DNA of 64,000 nucleotides, from NCBI GenBank assembly GCA_950295325.1, contig OX485808.1, forward strand, positions 5,460,501 to 5,524,500, read 5' to 3'. The stretch's first letter is position 1. Each line of letters begins with the position of its first letter. A program made the translations under genes and the position numbers. Source of the stretch: Polytrichum commune (Eukaryota > Streptophyta > Polytrichopsida > Polytrichales > Polytrichaceae). Below the pieces are notes generated by a model, which was given only the letters and a program-made list of their open reading frames with translations, did no database searches and had not been told where the DNA came from. Shown piece after piece: positions 11,413 through 23,150 of this stretch.

Positions 11413-12159
11413 ATGGCCATGGCGCTCCGCTCCCCCGCAGGCCGCAAGCTCCTGCACTCACTCCTCCTACGATCCACTTCCTCATCTCCCTCTGTCTCTC
11501 CAGCTGCACATCCCATTCGCACTTCCTCAACCGCTCAACACACGGAATGGGATTACAGGGGGCAACGACAGATCCTCCCCGTAGGGCACAGGGTCCCAAT
11601 AGTGGCCGTAGACGCCTGGGTGGCGCCTAACGCACTCCTCGCAGGGGCCGTAGACATTCAGGACCGTGCAACGGTGTGGCACGGCGCAATCCTTCGCGGA
11701 GACTTGAACCGCATTGTATTAGGGTTTTCATCAAGCGTGGGGGACAAGTGTGTGCTCCATGCAGCGAGCACAGCTCCTACGGGGCTATCCGCCGAGACTT
11801 TGATCGGGAAGTACTGCACCATAGGAGCTTATAGTATTTTGAGATCATGCACAGTGGAGGATGAGGCCGTGGTGGGATCCAGATGTGTGTTGATGGAAGG
11901 GTCCCTCGTGGAGATGAACTCCATGCTGGGATCGGGGTCTGTTTTGCCTCCTGGAAGACGTGTTCCCGCTGGGGAGCTTTGGGCTGGTAACCCTGCAAGG
12001 TTTGTCAGGCTTCTGACTGCTGACGAGATTGTGGCCATCCCTAAGCTGGCGCAGGACATCCGGGAGCTTGCGCAAGAACATGCGGATGAGTTTTTGCCAT
12101 ACAGCACTGCTTACTTGGAAGTGGAGAAGCTGCGGGCCAGTCACAAATTATCAGCGTAA
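11413..12159 (+). CDS. gamma-carbonic-anhydrase-like protein (mitochondrial complex I subunit)
   Basis: 248 residues, no intron. The N-terminus (MAMALRSPAGRKLLHSLLLR) is Ala/Arg/Ser-rich like a mitochondrial presequence; after about 40 residues the conserved body begins at EWDYRGQRQILPVG, close to plant gamma-CAL1/2. Left-handed beta-helix hexapeptides follow (VWHGAILRGDLN, LIGKYCTIGAYSILRSCTV, LMEGSLVEMNSMLG), then GELWAGNPARFVR and the C-terminal helix FLPYSTAYLEVEK. Of the zinc ligands in true gamma-CAs, the first His is kept (CVLHAA), but the pair in the VGHSxxLHG block is replaced by GAYSILRS, so this is the non-catalytic CAL type. In plants these proteins form the heterotrimeric matrix-facing carbonic anhydrase domain of complex I. 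The open frame runs in-phase from 11290, but the Met at 11413 fits the family length and presequence best. Confidence 0.93.
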   Translation: MAMALRSPAGRKLLHSLLLRSTSSSPSVSPAAHPIRTSSTAQHTEWDYRGQRQILPVGHRVPIVAVDAWVAPNALLAGAVDIQDRATVWHGAILRGDLNRIVLGFSSSVGDKCVLHAASTAPTGLSAETLIGKYCTIGAYSILRSCTVEDEAVVGSRCVLMEGSLVEMNSMLGSGSVLPPGRRVPAGELWAGNPARFVRLLTADEIVAIPKLAQDIRELAQEHADEFLPYSTAYLEVEKLRASHKLSA

Positions 12160-12791
12160 AGAGCCCTCTCATCTTCTTCTTTGATGCGATGCATCATCAT
12201 AAATGGTTTAGGGTGGAATGGAAGAGGGAATTTCGTCATTGAGGGGCACACAAAGGTTTGCATTACTGAATTTGATCCCTCACCCACATTTGTTTGTGGA
12301 AGAGCTGGCCTCTTGGTGGAATTCATTCCAATTTAGAAGACTTAGTCTCCGCTGGTGGTGGCAATGGCTCCTCTCTCTTTAATGAGTTGTTGCAGTATTA
12401 GGGTTTACAAGGGGCCTTTTTGCTTCATGTACTGGTATATAAGTGAGCTCAAGTGAAGACATTGGGCGAATTGATGATGTCATGATGGCTGTGCGAATTG
12501 AATACCTACATTCAATCCTTTTTATCTGATTTTCTTGAGGGATGTTCGCCTCTCTCTCCTTATGGAGAAGTGTACTTGAACTCCAGAGACGACACACACA
12601 CAGCCTCGGTGGCGAAATGGGGGTCTATTTTGCAATAAAATGTCATCACATGTTCATTTACTGTGGAAATCTTGGTCTATCGTCGTCCTTATATCCGTTC
12701 TGAGTAATTAGGGTTCGGGTGCAGGAAGAGCATACAAAGAAGGTTAGTGATTAAGTAAGAGAAGAGAAGGAAGTTCCTATTTAACCGTGTA

Positions 12792-12844
<53 letters not shown>

Positions 12845-15398
12845 TGGGCACGAATGCGAAAGGGGTCAATTCATCTGCTCCTGACCCAGCGGTATCTGAT
12901 AGATTTTTTTACAAATACTGGCTTTATCACTGGATTCCTCTTAAGGATATCATTGGAATTCGTTTAATTGTTATCTATGTGCTCTTCTGCACGGGTTTGC
13001 TGATTTTGGTCCAACTTTTTGATTTGACAACAACGTTGGGTTTTCCTGTTGGACTTTGCATCGCCAACCTTGGAAGGTTTCGGCTATGAAACGTGGATGA
13101 ATGAGGCTTATGTTTCCTCACATCTGTTTGTAAAGGCTCCTTGTGTTTCTAGTTGTTTAGTGCACGTGGTCTCCAATTGATGCGACCTTGCTAGTGTTTG
13201 GTTATTGTTGTGAGATGGATCATTTGCGAGTGGACTGGTTGATTTGATATGCACTGTGACAGTGGTGTCCTGGAAACCATATTGCTCACACCCTGCTTCC
13301 CAAATGTTGGCAGCTCTTACAGTCTCTCTCCCAGTTCGTCTGATGTTTTGTGATTTTTGAGCTAGTTTTAAAAAACTGAATTGAGCTTCTTTGTTGCAGA
13401 GGTTCCATTAGAACGATGTAATGACATTAGGTTCATCAGAGCCATGAAGTTATTAGAGTTGGTCTTTTTATTTCTCATTGGTTGTTTTACATCTAAGATC
13501 AACAGTAATAAGTTTCTACTTCTGGTGGAATGTTCGGAGTTTCTAGAGCCCACGGTAATTCTCATAATGAGAATCAGGTCACATTAATTTTCATCCCACG
13601 CTACATTTTTAGTGGGAATTGGTGTGGGCCACATCAATGGTGTTTTAGGAAATTGATGCGGGTGATTATTTTATTTTGTTTTACTTTTGTCATATACCAA
13701 ATATTTCATGTGTTAGTCAGAAGTCTTCATGAAGACTTAGGGGAAGACCCGAGGTTTTGGACCCACATTATTTCCACCCTGAGTAGAAAATTAGTGTTGC
13801 TCATGCCAATTACCCCACCCCACGCTAATTTTCCACCAAACTAATAGGACTGTTTAGTGTGTGGTCTGAATTCAAATGTAGGTGAAAACTATTCACCTCC
13901 TTTTAGCATGCCAAATTGAGTTTGACCTTCAATGAAGGTTAACCCTATAAGTAATTCCTTTTTGTATTTGGGAGATGCCAAGCTCTCAACTGAATCCCTT
14001 GTCCAGAGGGCTTGACCATCTAAGGGTTTTGTGTCTTCGTGGTTATTGTTCCTCTACAGAGAGTTTCATTCTGTATCAAAGTTTGTCATTCTTTCTACCT
14101 GAGGTGGAAGCTGTTGAATTTGCTAGGTCATGTTTCATCTCGTGAAGGATTGAAATATAAAAGTATGGAAGGCCTTGAGGTGGTTCAAAAGTGGTCCATT
14201 AGGGGTCTTAGGGTCTCAGGTTTTGAAAGACTCTCAATCTTACTATATGCTCATTCGCCCCCAATGCGTTGGGGGATACTTGGTAGAAAATTCTGCAGTG
14301 ATTAAAGAGCAATCTGTTTACACCAAAATGCATACAAAGTTTCTCAGTCCTTGCATTGGGATCTAGTGAAGATTGGGTAGGTCACTGTTTACCCTCTATG
14401 TACGAAATTTACAGGAAGGGAGTGGATTACATTCTTTGGAGAAACAGCGTTGTTGCTTCTTTTAGAAGATTAATCAAAAGGGTTGCTGTGAGATTTTCAT
14501 TGATGCATGAAGAGGTCTTACCTCTAACCATTGGGTGTCCTATCGGTATGCTGCTATGACATTAAAGTTCTACTTGTCGTGAACAGCCCTCAAAGTAGGA
14601 TTTCAGTTTAGCTCTCATTCCTTGTTTGAGGGGTTGTTCTGAGGATTTGTGGCAGCCATGTAAGTTGAAGATGAGGCTTCGGGAACCTCTGTTGGTTCAG
14701 AATCTTATTGAAAGTAGCATTTTGAACCCCAGAATTTGCATCAGAGATGCTGAATTAGTCTAGTGAAATGAAGTTGGGATGATTCGAGTATAAACCTATA
14801 GGGGGTGGGTTTTTATGGACCTCCTCACATAGCTGCCATTGAGAACGAATAGCTGTCTTGTGTTGTGTTGTAACTTGTCTTGTGGTGTGACAAGTCTGTG
14901 TGGCTCATGTGACAGACACTATATTAGTTTAAATATTTGTGAAGTGAGGCAAGGTATGCCAACATGCTGTGCCAATTTCACACGATCTTATACCTGAATG
15001 ATCTTATGTTTATTTGTGGTAGCTATTGTGTAGTCCAACAATGTCTCTTGTGCTGCAAACCAGGCTGGAACATATTGAAGTGTGAGCATACAAATTAAAC
15101 TTCTATCCTCTGCTAGTGGACCAGGTGATGGACATGAACTGCAAATCTTCAGTTGGTGTTGAGACTCATTACCTCATTTTCTGGATGATTTACTTCATCC
15201 AATACAGTTTCATGACAACTATGGTTGTAACTTTGCTCAATTTGCAATATGTTGTGATCTTGAGCTTTTCAGTTTCGGAGCAACATTTTCTCGAGTATCA
15301 TGCTTCAATTTATATCTCTTGCACCTACTTCGAGAAGTTGGTCTTATCTTATTTTGAAGAGGAGATTCTAGTTCTGAGGCTCTCTGAAATAAGAAGTG
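12160..15398. other. 3' flank of gamma-CAL and unassigned sequence
   Basis: The first few hundred bases are probably gamma-CAL 3' UTR. The rest has several short open frames (for example 12844-13089 with hydrophobic runs, 13381-13587, 15116-15415), none with a recognisable domain or clear splice-linked partner. A palindrome-like phrase ATTCTCATAATGAGAAT occurs at 13558-13574. Confidence 0.4.
12794..12840 (+). repeat. (GA)n microsatellite
   Basis: Uninterrupted GA repeat of about 23 units in the downstream flank of the gamma-CAL gene. Confidence 0.95.
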
Positions 15399-16184
15399 TC
15401 ATTCATCAACACTGATGGTCAAACTCTTGCACTTTGAGCAGATCTGTTTTGACATTCCTTCGTAGCTAACAATCTGCTCAAAGTAGCCATCCCCCATAGC
15501 TAGAGGAATACTCATTATTCCTGGAAGCTTGAGCACATCAGCTACCAACACCCGGATCTTAGGTGGACAACCCCTCTGTAGGTTTGCAGATTTCTCACCC
15601 TCCCACACAACCCTACCTAACGTGCTTGCAATATGTTCTAAATAAGGATAGTAGATTCTCGGTAGACCTGGGAACACTACCCACACAGCCACAGATTCCC
15701 CAGGAGGAGGATTGAAATTCGGTGTCCATGAATGGAGAAACATGATGTGGTTGTCACAATTTATGGGGCTTAGTTGGAGGGCTTTGTCAGCACCGGCTTT
15801 CTCCACAAAGGTTATTGTGAAGTAGCTTCGTTCGAGCATGCATACTTGGTTGACCTGAATCTCTGGGTAAAGTTCAGGGTTGACAAGAAACTGATTGATC
15901 CACCCTTGAATTTTGTCAAGGGTCGGATGCTCGCCTGCAACATGACCTATTAGGTTGATTTTGCCTAGCCTTTCTGCATCATTCCGAAGCTGCTCCATGA
16001 CTTCTGGGCTAAATACAACGCGGTGGCCACACCTTGAAGGGTTGTCTTCAGGTACTCCATTGGCAAGGCTTTTTGCGCGCCTCCGAGATTTGCAGTCCCT
16101 TGGAGATGAGCTTCCAGATGTTGGAGAGGGTGGTTCGCTTCCTGATGGGTCGTCAACGCCACACCCTGCTTTTGAAGAAGGCAT
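15399..16184 (-). pseudogene. DUF4283-like LINE ORF1 (gag-like) fragment
   Basis: 261 codons open on the minus strand. The region after residue 60 matches the plant L1-type ORF1 pattern (DUF4283): LIGHVAGEHPTLDKIQGWIN, a central YFTITF block, FLHSWTPNFNPP, and VWVVFPGLPRIYYPYLEHI followed by STLGRVV. The end, KQICSKCKSL, is the start of the CX2C zinc knuckle that normally follows, but the frame stops at 15399 before the rest of the finger. No reverse transcriptase is recognisable downstream on this strand. It is therefore most likely a truncated retrotransposon ORF1, less likely a host protein built from one. The Ser/Pro-rich first 60 residues are low complexity. Confidence 0.7.
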
Positions 16185-18959
16185 TCTGTAGGGAATTTTT
16201 TGAAGTCTACAGATTGGTGCAGGGATATTGCACCCTCCTCTAACATACCTCGCATTCTGCTTTAGTTTTTCTCTTTTTCAGCGTCAGAAAGTGGTCAAGT
16301 TCGAGTTGTGATCACAGTTATAAACTACTTGACCCTGATGACCTTGCTGGCCTGGCAACTTGAGTTTTACCCTTTGATTCAAGTTTGGTAGAACTAAGTT
16401 AGCAACTGTACTGTAAGTATGATCAGAATTGTCACATGGTTAGAAATGTGGAAGATGTTTTGCACTGAATGTGTTGGATGAGAGACTTGTCAAGCAGATT
16501 TAACTGCAAATTCTCCATGCCGCATAAGCATCAGGGTCAGGGTCACAATCATGATACCGTTATTAATCAGGGTGATACAAACAGAGAACACATACACAGG
16601 AGCACAAGAACATGCTTAAGATGAAATGATAAATATAGAGGAAAAGGTTTGTACATTATAACAAGATGACAAACCATACCTCAATTGCAAAATGATCAAA
16701 TCATAGAATTTTGAATCCAACTACATTGTTGAAGCAATGGTCTTTTGCAATTTGCTTTTGTCTCTCCTGGATTATCCATCCTAGCCTTTTGTGCTTAACC
16801 CTTCAAGGCTCACAGTGTTCAGGATCCTTGTTTGAGCCTTGAAGGGTTAAGAAAGGTGGAGGAAGGTAACCTCTCGCAGCAGTTTCTGATTTTCCTAGGC
16901 TTAAGAGAGCTTCCTTGGGCCTAATTCTCCTTTGAGAAATGGCCTACAGCTCTTTGTGGGAGGCAGATGATGGTGAGTTAGTGAAAGGGTGTGTCTTTTG
17001 AGGTGTCTGCTGACATGGCAGTGGCTTGTTTGTAAACTTTTATTATTCTGATGGGTGAGCCTCGTAACTTGGTTATAGGTGTGTATATGTAAGTATATTT
17101 CTAAATATACTTTCTTTCCCATGCTTGCTCTGGCTTCTTTAACCATGATCTAGCGTGACTAGATCATACAAAGATTCCATCTCATTGCAGAGGCTCAAGC
17201 AGGAATTTGGCTTTCAAGGTTTAGGGAGAACATATTGCTCGACTCTTGCTTATCCAAATTTGGGATCAATAACTTACTTGGTATCCCCCAAGTGAGCATG
17301 TGTAAGTTGCCTATAGTTGCAATTACTTTTGCAGGTAGTTGCCCATCAAGTTTTTCTTGATTGAGGCTGTTTTTCTGTTGATCAATATTATCATGACTAT
17401 GAGTAATCAATTTAGTTGATGATTTCACAGTTATTGTGTTTTGGATCTGTTCCTTGTGAAGCAATTCTTTACCAACCTATCCTAAGTGCAGGTAAGATTA
17501 GGCATACATAAATTCATTAAATTTTGCCAAAAGTATCACATGTCATCATCATGTGTGACACGACGTATTTATGCCCAGTTGGTCATCATATATACCTGGA
17601 GGTCATCATGAGCTTTTCACATTGATCCATGGAAATTTCCCTACCCAAATTTTAGAGAGAGCTTGGGAGGTTTCGAGGCTGGTGTGTAGCAAACCTTCCC
17701 ATGTTTGCTAGGATACAAAAGCCATTCTATTAAATCTGTTGAAACAATGTAATGATGCAAAATTCACAACAGGTGTGCCACCAGATATGGGCTATTACTA
17801 AGAGTCCCTTTAATTTTTTTATTAGAACAGTCTTGAACCTTCTTATAAACTGTCTCATGAAAATAACATGCTACCGCATGATGTCTTGGAGGGAGACAAC
17901 CAGATCAGTCTAGGCACTTGTGGTGTCTACATAAACTCGTCCATTGTGAAGGTGAAAATGCAGTGAATTATTTTTTAGCCTGAAAATATTTATTTTTAGA
18001 GAAATTGACCCCGCAAATAGCATCAGAGACCCGAATTATTGTAGTGGGGATGAATCATCCCTTGATTGTAGGGACTTTGTTTTTACTCATCATTTTTCAT
18101 TTTCTTCTCCTTCAAAATGGCATTAGGTATTTACTGAACTGAAACGAGTATTTTTAGGCGTATAGAATGCCAGCTCCACAGGACCCAGCATGAAATACTA
18201 ACTCTTCACTGTAATGTTACTATTGCCTCTTCTCAAAGGTGGACAGGTGGCTTGAGGAGGAGGCTCCTGTCTTCGTTTGTTATGGGTGATAAGAGACAAT
18301 GAATAACAGTGAGTTTGAAGGTGTTCACATTTCTGTTTGTGGATGTGGGTGCCACCTCTAAAGACAAGGTGGGGGAAGACTTGTTGCCATCCTCAACTTC
18401 AATGCTTTCTTTGAATGGTTCTGTTATGTCAGGGAAGCGAAAAGGATGGAAGCAAGCCTTGGTACTAGGTTAGACACATCTGTCCTGTGAGCTTGAATCT
18501 TTTGACCTTCAGGAGCTAATACTGCACAACCCTCTACTTGTACCATTTTATTTGCACGCCTGGCATACAGACATTGAAATTCCCATGTAGTTGGCCTTCT
18601 TCTCACCAAATTCACCTATGAACCCATCAACCTTGCATAGCATCAATGGGCATCGCCGACAGGGGGGCTGCGTAGTAAAAGAGTGCAAAGAACAAGCACA
18701 TCACTCCTGCCATGGACATCCTCGGTCCAAAGCTTGTCTTGTTATTGCCAACAGCTACACGCCCGGTTGATACTGGAGATCGGCGAGGACTGCGTACATC
18801 AGCTCACAAATTAGGAATTAGTTTCTCACACATTGCCACAGGAGATTGAAACAGGGGCAGGAGAGAGACAACAGCTTCAGTTTCCAGCTTGGACAACTTT
18901 GACGTAGTACGAATTACACATATGCAACACTTGAGTTTGATGTGCAACAACGAGGAGTG
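16185..18959. other. unassigned intergenic stretch
   Basis: No gene is supported. A minus-strand frame at 17195-17464 contains LRR-like phrases (DGQLPAKVIATIGNL) but the surrounding frames are broken, so it could be a decayed receptor-kinase fragment at best. A perfect 19-bp hairpin lies at 16794-16851. Confidence 0.4.
16794..16851. other. perfect 19-bp hairpin
   Basis: CTTAACCCTTCAAGGCTCA (16794-16812) is the exact reverse complement of 16833-16851, with a 20-nt loop. It could be a small foldback remnant or an RNA hairpin; nothing in the flanks decides between them. Confidence 0.6.
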
Positions 18960-19630
18960 ATGTTTATATGCATGGAAACAGTAGCTTGACTTATAACAGT
19001 GCCAAGGGATCTTCTATAATCCTGGGTAGGCGCAGGATTTGTCTTTAAGGATCTATGTAACAGAAATAAAAGAGATATTTCCTTCCTTCAATGCGATATG
19101 AATTCATGCACAATAACATAAGATTCATGTCCATTGACAAGCTTTACACATAGAAAATGACTGGCAACTTATAGCAGTGCTGAGGGAACTTCTACAATCT
19201 TGGATAGGCACTGGATTGTCTTAAAGGATGTGTAGCAAGGGGCAAAAAGATACAATTCCCTTCATAGAAAACAAACCTTGTACACAGTTCCTGTCTGCAC
19301 AACCGGAAGCCAAGGTATCAAATATAGATAGACATTCATACACAATGACATAAGATTGGGGTGCATCAAGCCGGGGCATACTACTATGCTGAAATAGGCG
19401 CTGGATTGTCTTGAAAGATATATGTGTAGCAGAAAAAGTAAGGAAAAGTTTCTTCATAAAAAAACAAACCCTGTTTTGCATGACTACGGTGCTCCTGTCT
19501 GCACAACCGAATATCATGATTTCCAGTACAGAAATGGCTTCATAGACAATAACAATAATTGATGTGCATGACGCTATATATATAGAAGCAGTAGCTTCAC
19601 TTATATAACAGTGGCGAAGCATCTTCGACG
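18960..19630. repeat. tandem array downstream of H1/protamine gene 1
   Basis: Three to four degenerate units of roughly 180 bp. Anchors are the GGATTGTCTT phrase (about 19034 as GGATTTGTCTT, 19211, 19391) and CAGTAGCTTGACTTATAACAGTG near 18980, repeated as CAGTAGCTTCACTTATATAACAGTG near 19590, with CACAATGACATAAGATT variants in each unit. It lies just 3' of the minus-strand gene ending at 19770. Confidence 0.65.
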
Positions 19631-19769
19631 ATTCTGTATCACAAAATGAACAAGCCCTGTAATTTTGCGAATGGATGAGATGAACTTGCAGGGAAGGGAC
19701 ATTGCAGTCTGCAGGGTTTCGGAAGGCGAGAGATTAAATTGCTACTACAGGATGGGATTTAAATGGATT

Positions 19770-21930
19770 TTACCCCTTGGAGATTCGGGTGCGGTAACCG
19801 GTTGGGCAGTGTCGATGCCTGCCCCGAATCCTTATGCCTCCTTTTCTCCTTCGGAAGCCTCTCTTGCAATGTCTGTGCCTCCGGTACCTGCGTCTGCTGG
19901 CCATGGATCTACGGCGACGGTGGTGCTTGCTGCGAAGACGTCTGCGGCGTCCCCTCCTCCTATGGTGTCGTCGTCTTCGGTGTCGCGACCTTCGTGTCCT
20001 GCGTCGGTGGTGTCGCCGTCTGTGGTGTCCTCTTCTACGGCGATGGTGCCGCCTCGAGCTCCGTCTTCGTATGTATTGATGATGTAAGCTTATGCCATCG
20101 CTGCAAGAGCAGCACATATATGCACGAAGTCAAGTTACATGACTTATGAGTCCTACAAACCGAAAACGGAGTTTCTTCCCAGTTTCTTGGTTGTTCGAAC
20201 TCCTGGTGGTATTCTTGTCCAGCAGGAGCGCAGGATTGCTGGATTGTTATAGTTTGACTGAAGGCTTTAATCTACTGTGTCAAGTTTCACTGCCTGATTC
20301 CTTTGTACATGTTACTCTAATCGTAATGCAATGCTGTACACAAGAATTTAACATGCCTGATAGCTTAGTGCGGAGTTAATCTCTTACTCATAAAATTCTT
20401 TTAAGAATTTTAATGACAATGTGCACAACCAAAGGAGCTCGGTGAATGACACGGGTGCGTATTGTCAGGTTTCAGAGCTCAAACCTGAAGACTCTTATTC
20501 GGAATTTGGAGTTGACGGAACAAAAGGAGATCAAAGTGACGTTCACGTTTTGAAATTTCTACTACAATGGGAGCAGGATTTGGAGAACATGCAGGGGTTT
20601 TAAGGTTCAGGTTTCAACTCTGTAACCTACTAACAATTTTGCGTGTGAGGACATCGAGTAGTTCATTCATTTTAAGACGAATACTCTCCTTCCACCGAGT
20701 TTCCATTGCAGATCACGAGCGAACAACCAAGAGGATTTTGATGCAGTAACTTGTTTCAGCTGTAGAAAGACTTCGCCTGCGCTGATCGATCGACATATTG
20801 GAAATGCATGCATGCACTAACCTAGACTAAAGGATTTGAACAAACAGGTGCTAACTTGTACTTAACGTATACTACATGTTCTAATTTATACAGTTTGGAA
20901 GTGTGGAGGATACCTAGTTAGTGCATTAACAGGCCTGTGATACTTTCGGCACTTTTTTACACATCAACCAAAAGAATTTATATAGATGCAGTTTCTTGGA
21001 GCTGTGAAGACTTCACCTGCGGCTGATCGATCGAGATGCCGGAAATTCATGTATGCACCGACCTAGAGACTCAACGGTTTGAACAATGGGATACTAACTA
21101 TACTTTGATGCTGTCAAACTAAATGCTCTACTTCATCGGGCTTGAAATTGCGGAGGAGACCTGCTCCGTACATACGTGCCTGTAATACGTTCCGCACTAA
21201 ATTTTATACATCAACCAAGATAATTTCTTTAGATGCAGTTTCTTTGAGCCATAGAGGCTGCACCTGCGGCTGATCGATCGAGACCATGTTGAAATGGATG
21301 CATGCACTGACCTAGAAACTCAAGGGTTTGAACAATCAGGTTCTGACTTGCACTGAGTTTAATACTGAACTACTATATGCTCTAATTCGTAAGGTTTGAA
21401 ATTGTGGAGGAGACCTACTCAGTGCATTACATGCCTGTAGCACTCTCCGCACTTTGTTAACACCCACCAAGAGAATTTCTTAGATGCAATTTCTTTGAGC
21501 TGTAGAGACTTCACCTGAGGCTGATCGATCGACATGTTGGAATTACATGCATGCACTAACCTAGAGACTCAAGGGTTCCAACAATGAGGTACTAACTTAT
21601 ACTGACTTTGGTACTGTCAAACTACACGCTCTAGTTCATAGGGTTAATTTGAAGTGTGGAGGAGACCTACTCAGTGCAAACAGGCCTGTACAATTTTCCG
21701 CACTTTGTTACACATTTCTTACGAATCAGGTGGCGGAGGGCGTGGCGAACTTTCCTGTGGTGTGCTAGAGGGTCGACACCGCGGCCTTTGTAGTAAGAAA
21801 TTATCTTACTTGCAATTTCCTTCAGCGTTCCGCCTCGCCGTTTCTTAAGGTAGCACAGGGCCGTCTGGACCATGCGCGCGTACTTCGGGTGTCGGCTCCG
21901 CCGCCGTCTACATGATCTCCGTCGAGCCAT
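19770..21930 (-). CDS. H1-domain protamine-like protein 1 (two exons)
   Basis: Proposed exons 21671-21930 and 19770-20100, predicted 196 residues. Exon 1 is a minimal linker-histone domain: a basic start (MARRRSCRRRRSR), then HPKYARMVQTALCYLKKRRG, TLKEIASKII and VRHALRHLIRKKCVTKCGKLY, in the order of a winged-helix H15 fold. The frame can stop at 21667, but a GTAGGT donor just before it and a strong acceptor (CTGCTCTTGCAG) at 20101 join in phase and add about 110 residues that are mostly Arg and His (RRRRHHRRRG-type runs, with CKRGFRRRKGG near the end). The second H1/protamine gene at 54824 has the same globular-domain-plus-tail plan in one exon, which supports the join. Probable role: sperm chromatin condensation, by analogy with liverwort protamines reported to be cut from H1-like precursors. 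Exon 1 is confident; exon 2 is an inference, and its opposite strand is also open. Confidence 0.65.
20720..21712. repeat. intronic tandem array built from decayed exon 1 copies
   Basis: Four units of 241-251 bp, anchored by GCTGATCGATCGA at 20781, 21022, 21269 and 21520, lie inside the intron of H1/protamine gene 1. Read on the minus strand, each holds a piece similar to exon 1: the unit ending near 21416 reads LKEIASK, then directly TKCGECYRHVMH, that is, the coding sequence with its middle deleted. Each also carries the exon 1 donor region or a mutated version (GAGTAGGT, GAGCAGGT, CTAACTAGGT). The fifth, intact member is exon 1 itself. Units further from exon 1 are more degraded. Confidence 0.8.
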
Positions 21931-22129
21931 GGATCCTGGCTGACCTACATACCTCCTGTTTCATTATCTGCCACCACTGATCGAGGAGGTGCACATGGAC
22001 ATAGCCGGGTGCGAGACAACCCTTCGACACGATTTCGAATTGATGAAACGTCAAATTGGCTGCTCATGTGACCTTTAGGTCGAAAGGGCGCCTTCAAACC
22101 CTAGATGAGCCTCAATTACGACTGTTCGC

Positions 22130-23150
22130 AGTTGTGACTTACCGTCTTTGTCAACTCACTCACATTTGACAAACATGCATACAGATGGAGTTGTAATGCG
22201 TTCAACTCAGAACTGCTTGCCAAATTCATGCTAGAGATTGATGCAAACTGTAGAAATATCAGTCTGTGGTTCATAGCACATACACTATTACAAGGATCGC
22301 GTAGCATTGCAACAAGGATCAAAAACAACTCCCCTAACACATTGGAATGCATGGATTGTACCTCCAAAGCGGAAGCAAAGAACCAGTGGCAATGCTATGT
22401 GATCCTCGTAGTGATGCACGTCGTCTCCACCATCTTAAAAGAATCGCCAATGCTTACGATGTGACTCATCACTTCTGTCAACTCATTCAACATACATGCA
22501 TGACGGAGTTCAAGGATATTCAATCCAGAAATGCGTGCCAAATTCACCCTGGAGTTTGACACACACTGTCAATACATTTGTCTGTGGTTCAACAGCGCAT
22601 GCACTACTACAAGGATCGCGTAGCATTGGCACGAGGAGGTAGGTTGATTTTAGGTATCAAAATCAACTCCTCGAATACATTTGACGACCTAAAATCTACC
22701 TCCTAGCCACAAAGAACCAGTGGCAATGCTACGTGATCTTCGTCGTGATGCATGCCGTCTCAACCATCTTAGCAGAATCGCCATTGTTTGCAATACTGCA
22801 GAGATTTGCGTATTAGATGATTTGACAATTGTGACTTATCACCTCTGTCAACTCGCTCAACATTTGACAAACATGTACATGATGGAGGTGCAACACGTTC
22901 AACTCGAATTGCGTGACGCACACTGTAGCTACATCTATCCACTGTGGTTGAACGGCACATGCACTACTACAAGGATCGCGTAGCATGGCCATTAGGACGT
23001 AGATTAATTTTAAGGTATCAAAATTATCTCCTCTAATACAGTTGGATACCTAGAATCCACCTCTTGCGGCAAAGAACCAGTGGCAATGCTACGTGATCCT
23101 TGTAGTGATGCATGTCGTCTTATAGGATCGCCATTGTACACGATTGTGTG
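22130..23150. repeat. tandem array upstream of H1/protamine gene 1
   Basis: Three units of about 320-360 bp. Anchors: ACAAGGATCGCGTAGCA at 22290, 22609 and 22969; AACCAGTGGCAATGCTA at 22381, 22715 and 23075; GTCAACTC(A/G)CTCA with ACAAACATG variants. It begins about 200 bp upstream of the gene's ATG (21930) and so covers its likely promoter. Unrelated in sequence to the intronic and downstream arrays. Confidence 0.8.

Noticed and set aside
17195-17464. LRR-like phrases on the minus strand
   Set aside because: Only one or two weak repeat-like segments, with stops around; not enough for a receptor-kinase call.
19665-20149. Plus-strand frames of 140 and 128 codons (Ser/Val/Pro-rich and Cys-rich) over the Arg-rich exon
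   Set aside because: They are the complement of Arg codon runs (CGN/AGR), which read as Ser, Ala, Pro or Cys on the other strand. The minus strand has the splice site and the paralogous plan.
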